From Homarus americanus (lineage: Eukaryota > Arthropoda > Malacostraca > Decapoda > Nephropidae): a stretch of DNA of 64,000 nt. The stretch covers positions 6,206,306-6,270,305 of the forward strand of contig NW_024726235.1 in the NCBI RefSeq assembly GCF_018991925.1, given 5' to 3'. Each line of letters opens with the position of its first letter. Position 1 is the first letter of the stretch. The notes under the pieces are model-generated. The model saw nothing but the letters and a program-made list of their open reading frames with translations. It did not search any database and had not been told where the DNA came from. A program made the translations under genes and the position numbers. Positions 31,656-43,060 of the stretch are shown piece after piece.

Positions 31656-32446
31656 GAGCCTTCTACATACACACCTCAAAGTAAGTGAACTTTTCTACCA
31701 TTTTTGTTGAATTTAGGAAATTTTCTGTGAGCTGGAACCAATTACCCAAAAACCCATTGAAACAATGGTTTCGGTTAACGAACTTTTCGGTTAACGAACG
31801 ACCTTCTGGAACGGATTGAGTTCGTTAACCGAGGGGTCACTGTATAACGATCCTTAGCGGCCTTGAAGCCTGGTGCTGATTTTTCCTCACGAGAGATATA
31901 CGTTCGTGCTGGCATTCTCTTCCAAAATAGAACAGTTTCATCCAGATTGAAAATCTGCTTTGCAAAGTAACCTCCCTCCTCAATAATACCATTCAGAGTT
32001 CTGATGAATTCCTCGGCAGCCACGGCATCGGCAGATGCAGCCTCCCCACTCATCTTGATGTTGTGATACCCGTATCTTCGCCTGAAGTACAAACCAACCA
32101 GAACTAGCACTGAATGGTTCAGTGGGCCTTCTTCATCCTTCTGTAGCTTTTCATGGATTGCACGCGCTTTTCCTTGGGCTAGGAACATGCTGCCTGGTAT
32201 GTTGCGCTGATTTTGATCTTCAATCCACGTACTCGGCATCCTTTCCGTGTGCTCCATTATAGAACTCCAACCATAAGAGGTTTTTGTTGCATTTGCAGAT
32301 GCCCCTGATTGAGCATTGTTCTTTAGCTTCTCAGCATTGTCTCGAATGGTACAAACAGTGCTCTCACTTAAACCAAGCACGCGGCCAACCTCCGACACAC
32401 GTTCTCCTCTATGAAGGCGGGTGATCACATTTAATTTAACTTCCAT
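29899..32446 (-). pseudogene. Tigger transposase, frameshifted and interrupted
   Basis: From 32446 downwards it encodes MEVKLNVITRLHRGERVSE with GLSESTVCTIRD (helix-turn-helix), then IFNLDETVLFWKRMPAR (first catalytic aspartate) and GFKAAKDRYTV, where the family E element is inserted. After 31032 it resumes with KILMLVDNTS (second aspartate), and PNTTSLIQPLDQGVI in another frame near 30700 (third). C-terminal segments follow: AWDKVSRSCMNGVWKKL (30313-30555) and a final frame (29899-30297) with QKSLLSYF at 30061-30084. Several frameshifts make it inactive. Confidence 0.82.
31033..31842. mobile_element. Non-autonomous Tigger-like element, family E (copy E1)
   Basis: Left CAGTGACCCCTCGTTTAACG, right (reverse-complemented) CAGTGACCCCTCGGTTAACG, TA at 31031-31032 and 31843-31844, so the host transposase sequence can be rejoined cleanly. 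Repeated GGTTAACGAA words fill both ends. Contains (CAT)n at about 31621-31652. 810 bp, no transposase. Confidence 0.9.
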
Positions 32447-32931
32447 CTGTACAGCATTCCCAGCTTTCGGGTGGCAGCTTTATCAATGTTGTGGATGTGT
32501 GGTTTCCATGACATATAAGAGGAAATGGTGAGACCTATTTTAGAACTTGGCAGAATGCTTGCGTCCTGAAATGTGATTGGTGCGAGATCATTTAATTTGG
32601 AAGGTGTAATTGGTAAATACTGAGTTTCAATACTATTGAATTCAACCAAGTTTCTACCTACCCCTTCGGAGATGCTGCACAGATCCGCATTGATAGATGA
32701 AATGATATCAGCCCTAGAAACAGATCTAGTTTGAGAATTAGGGGGAAGGGAAAAATGTGAAGAACAGTGAAGTGTAGAATCATCAGTGTAAGAATGGATG
32801 GAATTAGTCAAAGTGTGAAGTAAATCACTGATAAAAAGAAGAAAGAGAGTAGGTGAAAGAACAGAACCCTGTGGAACACCGCTATCGGTAGAGAAAGAGT
32901 GAGAGTTCGATCCTTCGACAGCAACTGCCAT
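32431..32931 (-). pseudogene. Reverse transcriptase fragment of a non-LTR retrotransposon
   Basis: Minus-strand frame with GVPQGSVLSPTLFLLFISDL and the active-site block SYTDDSTLH (usual YADD is YTDD here), then the HIHNIDKAATRKLGMLYR thumb motif. These are palm and thumb blocks of a jockey/RTE-like enzyme. It is truncated at both ends; the 3' end abuts the Tigger gene at 32446. Only about 165 residues of the enzyme remain. Confidence 0.85.
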
Positions 32932-32945
32932 GGCTCGGTCCTCAA

Positions 32946-33782
32946 GGAAGCTTGAAATTAGAGATGTAGATAGAGAACAAAAAATTAAATAAACTATATA
33001 CTGTATATACGAGTATAATTAAATAAAAAAGGTGCTACTATAGCGTGTGATTTACAAAATATTTAATTTCAGTTAGATTAGGGTAGGTTACGCTAAAGAA
33101 ATCTTTATAGACTATGAACCACATGCTATAGTAGTACCATAAAAATTTATAGTATTGTTTTTATTACTTTCCATCATTTAAAGAACATATGGAAAAAAAA
33201 TTAACATGATTGAGCAACTCCTTGTGGTGTTTGCCATCTGTTCCAATATTACCAAAAATTTAAATGACAATTCATAGGTTAGGAAGTTAGATGAGGTTAG
33301 GTAAGGTTAGGCCAAATTCTTTTAGATCCTATGCATTCTCGCTTCCATTTTCATGTTCAATATCAATCAAATAGTATCTCCAGAAATTTTGGTTCACTTC
33401 CATAAGTTATTTCTGATGCTGTCTCCTCCACCTTTACCAACAGTAACTGGTATAAACCTTCACTCAACTCACTATTAATTTTTGTCATTTCACCACTATA
33501 AACTGCACTAATACCCAGGCAACATAACAATACAGTATACAAAATGACGGAAATTAACTTGATGTTTAGTTTTTCAGAAAACATCAACGTAACCTAAATT
33601 CCCAGTTCATAACGGAATAAAACTCAGTACAGTAACTACTTGTTGGGTTGACAAACTATCTTGCCAGTGGTTGATCAACTCTCTAACATCACATGTACCT
33701 TAATATAAATATAAAAATACAAACAATTAACTCAACCACAAAGGACAGTATTGACACAATCTTATGTCTAAATAACTTAATA
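32946..33782. other. Spacer with CCTAA-type runs
   Basis: Contains GGTTAGG-type runs near 33285-33315 within a repeat also related to 39100-39230 and 35220-35300 (shared CATATGGAA and CTCCTTGTGGTG words). No gene seen. Confidence 0.4.
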
Positions 33783-34516
33783 CAGTCAACCCTCACTTTA
33801 CGCGGTCCCACATTCCGCGTTTCCACGTTTACGCGGTGCCCTGCCAGAACCCAGGATGCTCACATTCTGCGGTGGGTGTACCCCTTTACACGGTGAAGTA
33901 TAATTTTTTTTAATTTAGCTCATAAAATTCATACAAATTATCCGGCCAGAATATAATTTACATTGCTGGAATTCTTACAATTTGGTGATCATTTTGAATA
34001 TAAACATCATAGATTTTGCATTAGACATAAAATTTTTAGATAAAATGTTTAGTCTGAGTAAGTATGTTATCTTTTGTGAAAAATATATGACATTTATATT
34101 CAAAATATTCCTGGTCTTACAAGGAATCCAGCAATGTCAATTATATAATCCTAACTTTAGTTTGAGGTATTATTTATTACTATACCTGGTTTTCCCCCCA
34201 AAATTTCTCAGAGAGGGAAGAGCCGGCAGTGTAGTGTGAGAGGGGGAGGGAGTCGTGTCCATTATTTGAATGGACATTAACTTGGCCACTGTATTTCTCT
34301 ATTTCTCTTAAGTATTAATTGTGTGCATGTACCATCATAAAATTAAGATGTTATTTTTACTACAACATAGTTATGTGTCGTCAAAAAGTGGAGTTTGGGG
34401 ATCGGCCTGGACTCCATTTCAATTAATCCCATATGTTATGTTATTCACTTTACGCGTTTCTCGCTTTCCGCGGTACCCTCCGGGTTACATTAACCGCGTA
34501 AAGTGAGGGTTAACTG
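33783..34516 (+). mobile_element. Non-autonomous Tigger-like element, A/B type (copy A4)
   Basis: Left CAGTCAACCCTCACTTTACG, right (reverse-complemented) CAGTTAACCCTCACTTTACG, TA on both sides. 734 bp. The ends match family B, but the interior is the family A type with one palindromic module (33948-34154). Confidence 0.88.
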
Positions 34517-35517
34517 TACCTGTATGGTAATTACTGTATTGACGACTACACCGCTGCTGATTTTTCATAAAAAACGAATTAAAAAATGCCAAAATTTTGC
34601 TGTGTTTTAGTGTGGGCACTCGTAGTTATGGCAAATGTGTTAAAAGTGTTTATTTAAAAGTTCAACTTAACCGAACGAAAACCCCCGCCCCCTAAAAATA
34701 TCAGAACTCGCTGATGAAAATATAGTAAGAATATAAAAACCAAAACAAATAAAGTGTCGGTTGTGTAGTCATCAATATTAGCCCTTAATATGAAAATAAA
34801 AATACTAAAAATTTATTCACCACACAGCAGCTAGTAGCTACACATATTCCTCTCATGGCATCGCTCAGGTAAATGGCTTACTAGTGACGTCACGATACGG
34901 TTTACATCAAGGAATACAGTGTCTACAAGGGAAGTAATAATTGAAGTGTTTAGCACTGGAGTTGAAGCCATTTGTTATCCATTTCAGTTGGTCTCTTCAA
35001 TGATGGGAATGGGATAGTGCATTGTTTAATTTTTTTTTATTTCTGACTGCCATATTAAAATACATAATGGCTCCACGTATGTAGAAAGAACAAAAACGTT
35101 ACTCAGCAATTTAAAATTGTAGGTATTGAGCCAAGGTCGCCAGGTCACTGATATACAGTAAAGTAGTCAGCTTAGCAAATAGGGTAAAGTTGGCTCAAAG
35201 ACTTTAACTTCACCTTTATCCAAACAACTCTACCACTGGAAAAATGAACAAAATCAAACAACTCCTGGTGTTAGCCATCCCCTCCATTTTTATCTTTGCA
35301 TGGGGTATAGGGACACCTTGCCCACCTTAAATTATTGGCAGTGGATATTTTGCCATCACCGGTTAAGTTCCTACTAACTCTTATTTTACCATGAGTGCAC
35401 TCTGATTGGCTAATCATCCATTTCCGGCGAACAACACTAGAACTATATTTGACCGTGACTCAGGCAGCATTTGGCATTTATTTTGCTGTGAGTAGATCGT
35501 TGTGTACCAATATACAT
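34517..35517. other. Unclassified repeat-like sequence
   Basis: The part at 35330-35517 recurs at about 45600-45760 (GTGCACTCTGATTGGCT, TTTGGCATTTAT), so it is an interspersed repeat; a solo LTR interrupts this copy. No coding signal. Confidence 0.45.
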
Positions 35518-35521
35518 ACCT

Positions 35522-35954
35522 TGTAGTGGATCCCTCCCCTACAAGCGCTGTTTGTCGCTAAGTAGCCGAACCTTCTCGAATTCCCCAGCCTACGCCTCCA
35601 GCGCCGCCTGATGGAGCGGGGGTCAACTATCAACCCACGCCTACCCCAGCCTTATAAGACCTCACACCGCTGTGACCACCCTCTTTCTACCCACGGCCAC
35701 CAGCAAGCAACACCTCCACCTCCTCATCTCCAGCCTGGCGGCTCCCGCTTCCTCCGGCGACCTTGGCGTTGCTCAAGCCGCGTGCCCTCCTCTGGGCACC
35801 CTCACCAACCGGCTCTCTCTACTCAACGCTTGTAACCATGCAGCCTACCCAGCATCAAGCTGCATTGTACATCCAATACAATATGTATACAGAGAGCACA
35901 TTGTGAGTTTCCTTTCTCCATCCCGAGTGTGAACCAATATCTCATAACCCCACA
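35522..35954 (+). mobile_element. Solo LTR of an LTR retrotransposon
   Basis: A 433-bp unit, TGTAGTGGATCC to CCCCACA (TG...CA), with 4-bp duplication ACCT at 35518-35521 and 35955-35958. The repeat copy at 45600-45790 lacks it, so the empty site can be compared. CTTATAAGACC near 35653 is a likely TATA box. It is homologous to the LTR at 40116-40571, inverted. Confidence 0.82.
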
Positions 35955-37714
35955 ACCTAACCATATTTCTGTTGTGTGTGGAAACTAACAAAAACAGATG
36001 TAAATGATTCGTTTTAGGTTGAACATGGAATTTCACACTTCTATTTACAGTATTTAGGGAGAAAAAAACAAAATAAATAAAATACGTTTCCGGTGCAAAT
36101 TTATATTTTAAGAGTTTTAACAAATAAAACCTCCCCAATTACGAACAATATTGGTTGTTCAAAATGGGTGAATTACTAAAAAGAACACCTAACAAACCTT
36201 TGAAAACATTACCTAACCTTACCTAACTTGTAAAAAGGTTAAAAATACAGTTATGTCTGAGAACACCACTACCATCAGAAGATATTAAATTTTGTGTGAC
36301 ATTTACTAGAACCTAATAGAACCTGACCTAACCAACCAAAGAAATGTACCTAACCTTACCTAACTTCCTAGCCAGGGACCGGTCCCCTTTCATATTAAAT
36401 GTTAATTATTTATGAATTTACAGCGACTGATTTTTCATTGAAAATGAATCTAAAAATGCAGCAATTTCACTGTTTTATAGTGTGCACTGTCATAATTATG
36501 GAAATGTGTTAAAAAGTGTTTATTTGAAAGTCTAAGTTAAGTTAACCTAACTAATTAATATTTAGTAGTTACCAACACCTAACTCAATAGTGAGTCTCAT
36601 ATAGGGAGAAAGAGAAAAAAAAATTATTCTAAAACATTTCCGACGGAAATTTATAGTTCGAGTTATTTTAACATTTATTTTATAATATCTGCCAATCAGC
36701 ATGTGTTGATGTGACGTCATAGTTGTGAAAGCCAATCAGCGTAAGTGCCGATGTGACATATAATACTCATGCGCCGATCAGCACAAGTCTCGATTCACTG
36801 GTAGTTGGAAGAAGGCATCTGTATGAAAAGGATGTACATTGGCTGACTGATGTATTATTCAGCGCATTTTGGACAATAAAGCAGCAGCCGTTAACATTTT
36901 TAGGGCTCACAGTGTTCTTGTTTCATCTGTAAAGTGTCTGAGATGTAATTCAGAGTGTCAGTACCATGATGATCGCCATGCATAGTACTGTGGTAAGAGA
37001 CGAACATTGACGAAGACACCACTTTTTCAGGTTTTTGCATTTTTTTGACCTTTCACTTTTTTCAGTATCTCAACAATGGCTCACTTCTGATGGCAATGAA
37101 GTTTTATTTGTATTTAACACAACGATTTACATTATAAAAATCCATTTTCAAAAGTCAATTAGATGTTGGCAACTAATAAATATTTACCCTAACCTAACTT
37201 GACACCCGCAGTGGGCGAACTTACTATTACTGAGGTGGGGTGGAGTCCTCCATATTAGCCATCTAACCTAACCTAGCATAACTTGACACCTTCCATGGGA
37301 GAACTAACTGTTACTGACGTTGGGGAAGCAGCTGCGAATTCCTCCATATTAGCCTATCAATCAAAGAACTTAGCCAATCACGGAAGTAATTAGCCAATCT
37401 GAGCGCATTCACAGTGCCTAAAAATGGCATTAGTAGGAATGGTAATTATATAGGATTAACCAGTGAGCAAAATTTATTGAAGAAAATTATGAAAACACCA
37501 TATTTTCACTGGTATATTATAGTGGACACTGTTGTAGTCTGTGGAAATATGTTAAAAATTGGATATTTTAAAAATAGTACGCGCCTAGGCACCTAATTAT
37601 CTATTAAATGAACAATTTCCACAAAAACAGATTATCATATCAGAACTCACTGATGAAAATATTGTAAGAAAATAAACAGTCATAAAAATAACTCGCACAT
37701 GGGTTAGTCTTATA
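35955..37714. other. Unclassified non-coding sequence with CCTAACC runs
   Basis: Several ACCTAACCTTACCTAAC-type runs (36200-36370, 37190-37280) and repeats such as GCCAATCAGC. No exon found. Confidence 0.35.
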
Positions 37715-38577
37715 CAGTGGTCCCTCGGTTAACGAACACAATTCGTTCCAGAAGGTCGTTCGTTAACCGAAAATTTTGTTAAACAAAACCATTGTTTCAA
37801 TGGGATTTTGGGTAATTGGTTCCAGCTCACCGAAAATTACATACAAACTAAAAATAAATGCAGTAAAGTACACGTACTTTGAGGTGTGTATGTAGAAGGC
37901 TCCTGGTTGATGATGATGATGATTGGAATTAGAAGTGGGGGTGGAGGAGAAGGGAGAAGAGAAGGAAGTGGGGGTGGAAGAGAAATCACCCCATGCTTCA
38001 TGCTGCCATTTAACCCATAAAATTTTAAGTTCACTAGGTGTAATTCAAGATTATTTTCTATCAATCAACACTGCACTGCTCTATATACAGTATTGTCAAT
38101 AAGTAAAATAAATTTCAGAATGACCAATATTGTACTGTAAAAATGTAAAAATAGTAAAATAGTTTATGTTCAAGAGAGTGTCAAGGAAGATGTTACCTCC
38201 ATTGAGAAGAGACACAAACTGACGCCTGCTGGGTGAGTCAAGCGGCTGTTTGGCGCGCTAAAAACTAGTTTTCTGTACTTCAATTATGTTCAATAATTGT
38301 TGAAATGACTAAAAATTTTAATATAAAACTTTTAAAATTATTGAATAGTACAACCTTCTTGATATTTACTCAAATGGGAACGAATTTAAGCCCTAGAACC
38401 GATTACTGTATTGGTGGACTAATATTCCAGCTGGTGAGCAAGCGAAAACATGTTGAGAAGAATTCGTAAGGAATTCATTAACCGAATTTTTTTCGTTAAC
38501 CGAATTGAAGATTATGGAAAGTAATTCGTTAACCGAAATTTCGTTAACTGAGGCGGTCGTTAACCGAGGGATCACTG
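37715..38577. mobile_element. Non-autonomous Tigger-like element, family E (copy E2)
   Basis: CAGTGGTCCCTCGGTTAACG at the left and CAGTGATCCCTCGGTTAACG at the right (reverse-complemented), TA at both sides. 863 bp. It is opposite in orientation to E1 and shares its (CAT)-type tract as (ATG)n near 37910-37923. Confidence 0.88.
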
Positions 38578-38734
38578 TATATTAACCGTAGGAACTTAGC
38601 CGGTCACGGCAAAATATCCACTGCATAAATAGGTATTATTTTACTTTAGGACATAGCACACCCAAAAGTTATAAACTACTGAAACATTTAGATCTCCCTA
38701 TTCTGACCATTTTGAACCCCATATACTGTATACC

Positions 38735-39280
38735 AGGCAGAAATGGATGGTAAAGGTGTAGACAACGGCTACCACCAGAAGTTGTTTGTTGATTTTCTTT
38801 ATTTTTGCTGTACTTATTATTTTGACGATTTTAAGTACTGTATATTTAAAGAAACGACAACTTTCTATTATGATTTTAATTATTTTTTTTTTATATTTTA
38901 TTCACTCTATCCCGCTTTACAATTCTCCTCCAGGCGCTATTTTTGTTGTTTACCTCGCTGAATCCCTCTTCAAGAGATGTTTCCTATCAATGATGGTGAA
39001 CACTTCCACAAATTCCTCCTCGCCATTGCTGATGTATGTCGACCTCAATATTAAGGCAAGTTGTTGAATACATAAATTTACACGATAATACATAGAACCT
39101 AATAAAACCTGACCTAACGTACCCAACCTATGGGTATGTTAGTCAGGTTTTATTAGGTTCTATGCATTGTCGTTTCCATTTTTGTGTTTAATATATTAGT
39201 GATGAAAAAATTTAAACCAATTCAGACAATTCCTTCTGGTGGTAGCCGTTATCTACACCTTTATCGAATGGATAATAGCG
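38735..39280. repeat. Fold-back structure with outer and inner inverted repeats
   Basis: The outer arm 38740-38790 (GGTAAAGGTGTAGACAACGG) pairs with 39222-39275 (CCGTTATCTACACCTTTA). The inner perfect-like arms 39092-39126 and 39134-39168 carry AGAACCTAATAAAACCTGAC and its complement. The intervening frame at 38743-39067 is AT-rich and not convincing as a gene. Confidence 0.6.
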
Positions 39281-39660
39281 ATACAATTGAATTGATTTTA
39301 TGTAGTTTTCAGTCTTCGTCTCTGTGAGATGTTATCGTCGCATCAAGCATGCACAATATTGACTGACGTCATCAAATAATGACCAATGATGTATCGGTAT
39401 CATCACGCAATTTTTTTCGACCAATCACATTTTATTTGTTTCAAAGGAAGCAGCCTGGGTACGATTTTAATTTCATTGACCAGTCTCACAATGGCCGTGG
39501 TGGAGGTTGGTTGCCATTTGTGCTCCTACGATTATTTTAAATTTATTGCCGAGTTTTAAGAGAAAGACGATCATTCTATCCAATTCTTACGTATCCCTGG
39601 TCCTTCCACTTCTAACTAAGGTATTGTACTTTTGGACATGGCACGCCCCAAAGTTTTAAA

Positions 39661-40075
39661 CTACTGAACTTGCCTAGCTTATACTACAGACGGGCAAGGG
39701 TGACCCAATTGAGGTGTATAAGCATCTCAAGGGGCACTACTCAGTCGAGTGTCCTTACTCGGAGCTGGCGGACGCTCGCCCCACAAGGGGTCACAGCTCA
39801 AGATTGAAGAAGCAGCAAGTCCAGAAAACTGTGAGGGTAAACTTTTTCGGAGTGAGATTGTGAACTCTTGGAACAATCTACCAGAAAGTGTTGTGACGGT
39901 GCCGAGTGTGAGCTCTGTCAAGACAAGACTTGACCAACACTGGAGCAGGTTCAGGTACATTCAGGAGCCAGTGCATGCCCAGTAATTGCCAACAGTGTGT
40001 AACAGAGACGTGACCAATCGCCTAAGCGGCTAGCGAGTCGATCATTTGGTGAAGAGGATAAAAGAAAAGGAAAAG
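39661..40075 (+). mobile_element. Non-LTR retrotransposon 3' end, copy 2
   Basis: Matches 120-540 closely (RARVTQLRCI region, DARPTRGHSS, VNSWNNLPESVV, VKTRLDQHWSRFRYIQEP). It ends with GATAAAAGAAAAGGAAAAG. A further fragment of the same tail (40076-40115) continues after the LTR element at 41391-41425. Confidence 0.78.
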
Positions 40076-40115
40076 TAACAGAGATGTGACCAATCGCCCA
40101 AGCGGCTAACGGGCC

Positions 40116-41390
40116 TGTGGGGTTCAGGATGTTTGGTTCACACTCAGGATGGAATGGAGAAAGGAAACTCACAATGTGCTCTCTATATACATGTTGTATT
40201 GGATGTACAATGCAGCTTGGTGCTGGGAAGGCTGCATGGTTACAAGCGTGATGTAGAGAGAGCTGGTTGGTGAGGGTGCTCAGAGGAGGACCAGCCTGTG
40301 GGTCGCCATGCTCGCCGGCGGGAGAGAGGACCGCCAGGCAGGCGGAGGAGGAGCAGGTGTGGTGTTGCTGGCTGGTTGGTGTAGGTAGAAAGAGGCAGGT
40401 CACCACGAGGTCAGGTCTTAAATAGCGGGGGTAGGCGTGGCTTAGTAGTTGACCCCCGCTCCGTGATGTATGGCGGCGCTGCTTGACCTAGACCATGAGG
40501 CATACACTGGGGAATTGGTGGGGTCGGCTACTCAGCGACAAACAGCGTTTGTAGGGGAGAAATCCACTACAATACTCCCCCTTCCCTCCAGGCGGTGTAG
40601 GAGACTTGTTGTCTGCAGGGTTGCATAGCACATGTGAGGCAGAACGGGCGGTGCATGCCTCATGTGAGACAACAGCGATGGCGTGGATGAGCCGGTCGCT
40701 GGATACAATTGTCTATATACACACTATCTGTGGGAGAAGAGAGGGAGAAAAAGGGTGTGTGGAGGCGATGAATGTTGTGCTTCCCTCACGGCAGGTACAG
40801 AGTCGTCAGATGCGCCTGCTGGGGTGTGTGGGCCTGGGTCAGGAGCAGGGGCTGCGTCAGCAGAAGCGGATGAGGGCTCGTGACAGCAGCTGGGTCCACG
40901 ACAGCAGCAGGGTGCAGGACATTAGCAGGGAGTACCTGAGGGAGAAAAGAGGGGTGTGTGGGTCCGCACTCAGGAACAGAGGCCGCGTCAGGGGCGGCAG
41001 GGGTTACTGCTGGGCCGGGGTCGGCGTCTGAGGCAGGACGGGTGTGCTGGGGTCGGTAGGACGTGGTGCTTGGGGCAGGAAGAGGAGCTGGTGTCTGCTC
41101 AGAGTAGCAGAGCTGCTCTAGGGTGTCTAACCTGCGGTGTAGAGACAGTAGTTGTAGAGCCGATGAGAGCTGCTTCTGTGTGGATAAGCCAGTCTTCCAT
41201 GTTGCTTGAAGACTGGGAGCGTGATCAGTTTCTCCTCCATCCTGTGTGAGTGCGAATCTCCAGGAGTCACCATTTGTGGGGTAAGAGATGTTTGGTTCAC
41301 ACTCAGGATGGAGTGGAGAAAGGAAACTCACAATGTGCTCTCTATATACATGTTGTATTGGATGTACAATGCAGCTTGGTGCTGGGAAGG
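40116..41390 (-). mobile_element. Short LTR retrotransposon with a truncated 5' LTR
   Basis: On the minus strand: 5' LTR remnant 41390-41275, interior 41274-40572 (703 bp), 3' LTR 40571-40116 (456 bp, TGTAGTGG...CCCCACA). The interior starts AA then TGGTGACTCCTGGAGA, a plausible tRNA primer site, and ends in the purine tract GGAGGGAAGGGGGAG just before the 3' LTR. No gag, protease, RT or integrase domain is visible, and the open frame at 40786-41331 is proline/threonine rich and unrecognised. It interrupts the LINE tail, so it is younger. Confidence 0.78.
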
Positions 41391-41430
41391 ATAAAAGTAA
41401 AGTAAAAGTAAAAGAAAAATTTAGGTTAGT
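41391..41430 (+). mobile_element. LINE tail remnant beyond the LTR element
   Basis: ATAAAAGTAAAGTAAAAGTA continues the AAAAGT tail of the LINE interrupted at 40116. Confidence 0.65.
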
Positions 41431-42021
41431 TTAAGCTAGGCCTACCAGAGGTACAGGGGCAGAGCCCCCGGCTAGGAATTAGGTTAGGTTAGATGACTCG
41501 TTTTCGTTTTCTCCCCCACCCAAAAAACCCCACTTTCCCAGACTCTCCACCATTATTGTTGGGGGGGGGTGCAAAAACGAGCAACTTCCGCCAAAAATGA
41601 AGGTCAGTTTCGTCTAAAACACACCAAAACACACTGGAAAAACATATTGGTCAACCCCTAGGGACTCCTGTCTTAAAGTAAAAATTTACCCATAAATAAT
41701 TCAAAACTAACGAGATATTTAGCACAGCATACTAACTCGTGAATATATCATCTTGGTATATTAGTCATCCCTAATCTGAATAATGTGCAGCATCATAGCT
41801 GTCTGTCCAGGTGACGAGTCAACTGTCTTCATCTCAGCCCTCAGGAATGTGATGTAAACAAATCAACGGATAATGTTAGAAACATATATGATATTATTAA
41901 AACCTTTAATTTTTGTTTAAGAAATTAACTCAAGCCTACTCAAATTTAACGTACTCTAACCTACTGTACTTATCTTATGGTAGTTTACGCCAGTGAGGGA
42001 TTAGTCTCCTATCTCTTGCAC
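41431..42021. other. Unclassified sequence
   Basis: Contains GGTTAGGTTAG (about 41482) and a block (AAAATGAAGGTCAG, AAACACACCAAAACACA) that recurs at 44440-44490, 44793-44930 and 46105-46180. No gene seen. Confidence 0.4.
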
Positions 42022-43060
42022 CTACCCTGAGGTCCTAGCTCCTGGCCCGTCTCAGGTCATAGTCCTCTAGTGTTACCCTGAGGTCCTAGCTCCTGGCCCG
42101 TCTCAGGTCATAGTCCCCTAGTGTTACCCTGAGGTCCTAGCTCCTGCCCCGTCTCAGGTTATAGTCCTCTAGTGTTACCCTGAGGTCCTAGCTCCTGGCC
42201 CGTCTCAGGTCATAGTCCTCTAGTGTTACCCTGAGGTCCTAGCTCCTGGCCCGTCTCAGGTCATAGTCCTCTAGTGTTACCCTGAGGTCCTAGCTCCTGG
42301 CCCAGGTGTCAGGAGTCCTCAGGTCCTAGTCACCTCTAGTGTTACCCAGAGGTCAGCTCCTGCCCCGTCTCAGGTCATAGTCCTCTAGTGTTACCCTGAG
42401 GTCCTAGCTCCTGGCCCGTCTCAGGTCATAGTCCTCTAGTGTTACCCTGAGGTCCTAGCTCCTGGCCCAAGGTGTCAGTACCCGTGTCAGGTCATAGTCC
42501 TCTAGTGTTACCCTCCTAGCTCCTGTCTCAGGTCATAGTCCTCTAGTGTTACCTGAGGTCTAGCTCCTGGCCCTCAGGTCAGTGTTACCCTGAGGTCCTC
42601 CCCCAGGTCATAGTCCTAGCCCTGAGGTCCTGGCTCCCCCAGGTCAATAGTCCTCTAGTGTTACCCTGAGGTCCTAGCTCCTGGCCCGTCTCAGGTCATA
42701 GTCCTCTAGTGTTACCCTGAGGTCCTAGCTCCTGGCCCGTCTCAGGTCATAGTCCTCTAGTGTTACCCTGAGGTCCTAGCTCCTGGCCCAAGGTGTCAGG
42801 AGTACCCCGTGTCAGGTCATAGTCCTCTAGTGTTACCCTGAGGTCCTAGCTCCTGCCCCGTCTCAGGTCATAGTCCTCTAGTGTTACCCTGAGGTCCTAG
42901 CTCCTGGCCCGTCTCAGGTCATAGTCCTCTAGTGTTACCCTGAGGTCCTAGCTCCTGGCCCGTCTCAGGTCATAGTCCTCTAGTGTTACCCTGAGGTCCT
43001 AGCTCCTGGCCCAAGGTGTCAGGAGTACCCCGTGTCAGGTCACAGTCCTCTAGTGTCACC
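42022..43060. repeat. 51-bp minisatellite array
   Basis: Units start TACCCTGAGGTCCTAGCTCC and continue through CAGGTCATAGTCCTCTAGTG. Starts at 42074, 42125 and 42176 give an exact 51-bp period. About 19-20 units are present. Some units carry a longer variant (CCCAAGGTGTCAGGAGTACC) spaced several units apart, suggesting higher-order repeats. The part at about 42300-42660 is disordered, which may be real decay or an assembly artefact. Confidence 0.95.

Larger units (their letters stand above)
29660..32446 (-). mobile_element. Decayed Tigger transposon, split by a family E element
   Basis: The left end CACCCACCTCTCGTTTTATG follows TA and resembles a Tigger terminus, with a GTTACGTTCTTGAAAA continuation. 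The other terminus is not found: the coding region stops against a reverse-transcriptase fragment at 32446. The body is a minus-strand transposase gene interrupted by 31033-31842. Confidence 0.7.

Noticed and set aside
31475..31684. Open frame with a run of histidines
   Set aside because: It is a (CAT)n tract inside a non-autonomous family E element; the related copy at 37837-38064 reads differently.
38743..39067. Hydrophobic open frames at 38743-39067 as a membrane protein
   Set aside because: AT-rich sequence inside a fold-back structure, with no splice partners and no conserved motif.
40606..41331. Open frames on both strands within the short LTR element as a gag gene
   Set aside because: No zinc knuckle, protease or other motif is visible; the proline/threonine-rich sequence reflects GC-rich non-coding interior.
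42022..43060. CRISPR-like array
   Set aside because: The whole 51-bp unit repeats without unique spacers and the genome is eukaryotic; it is a minisatellite.
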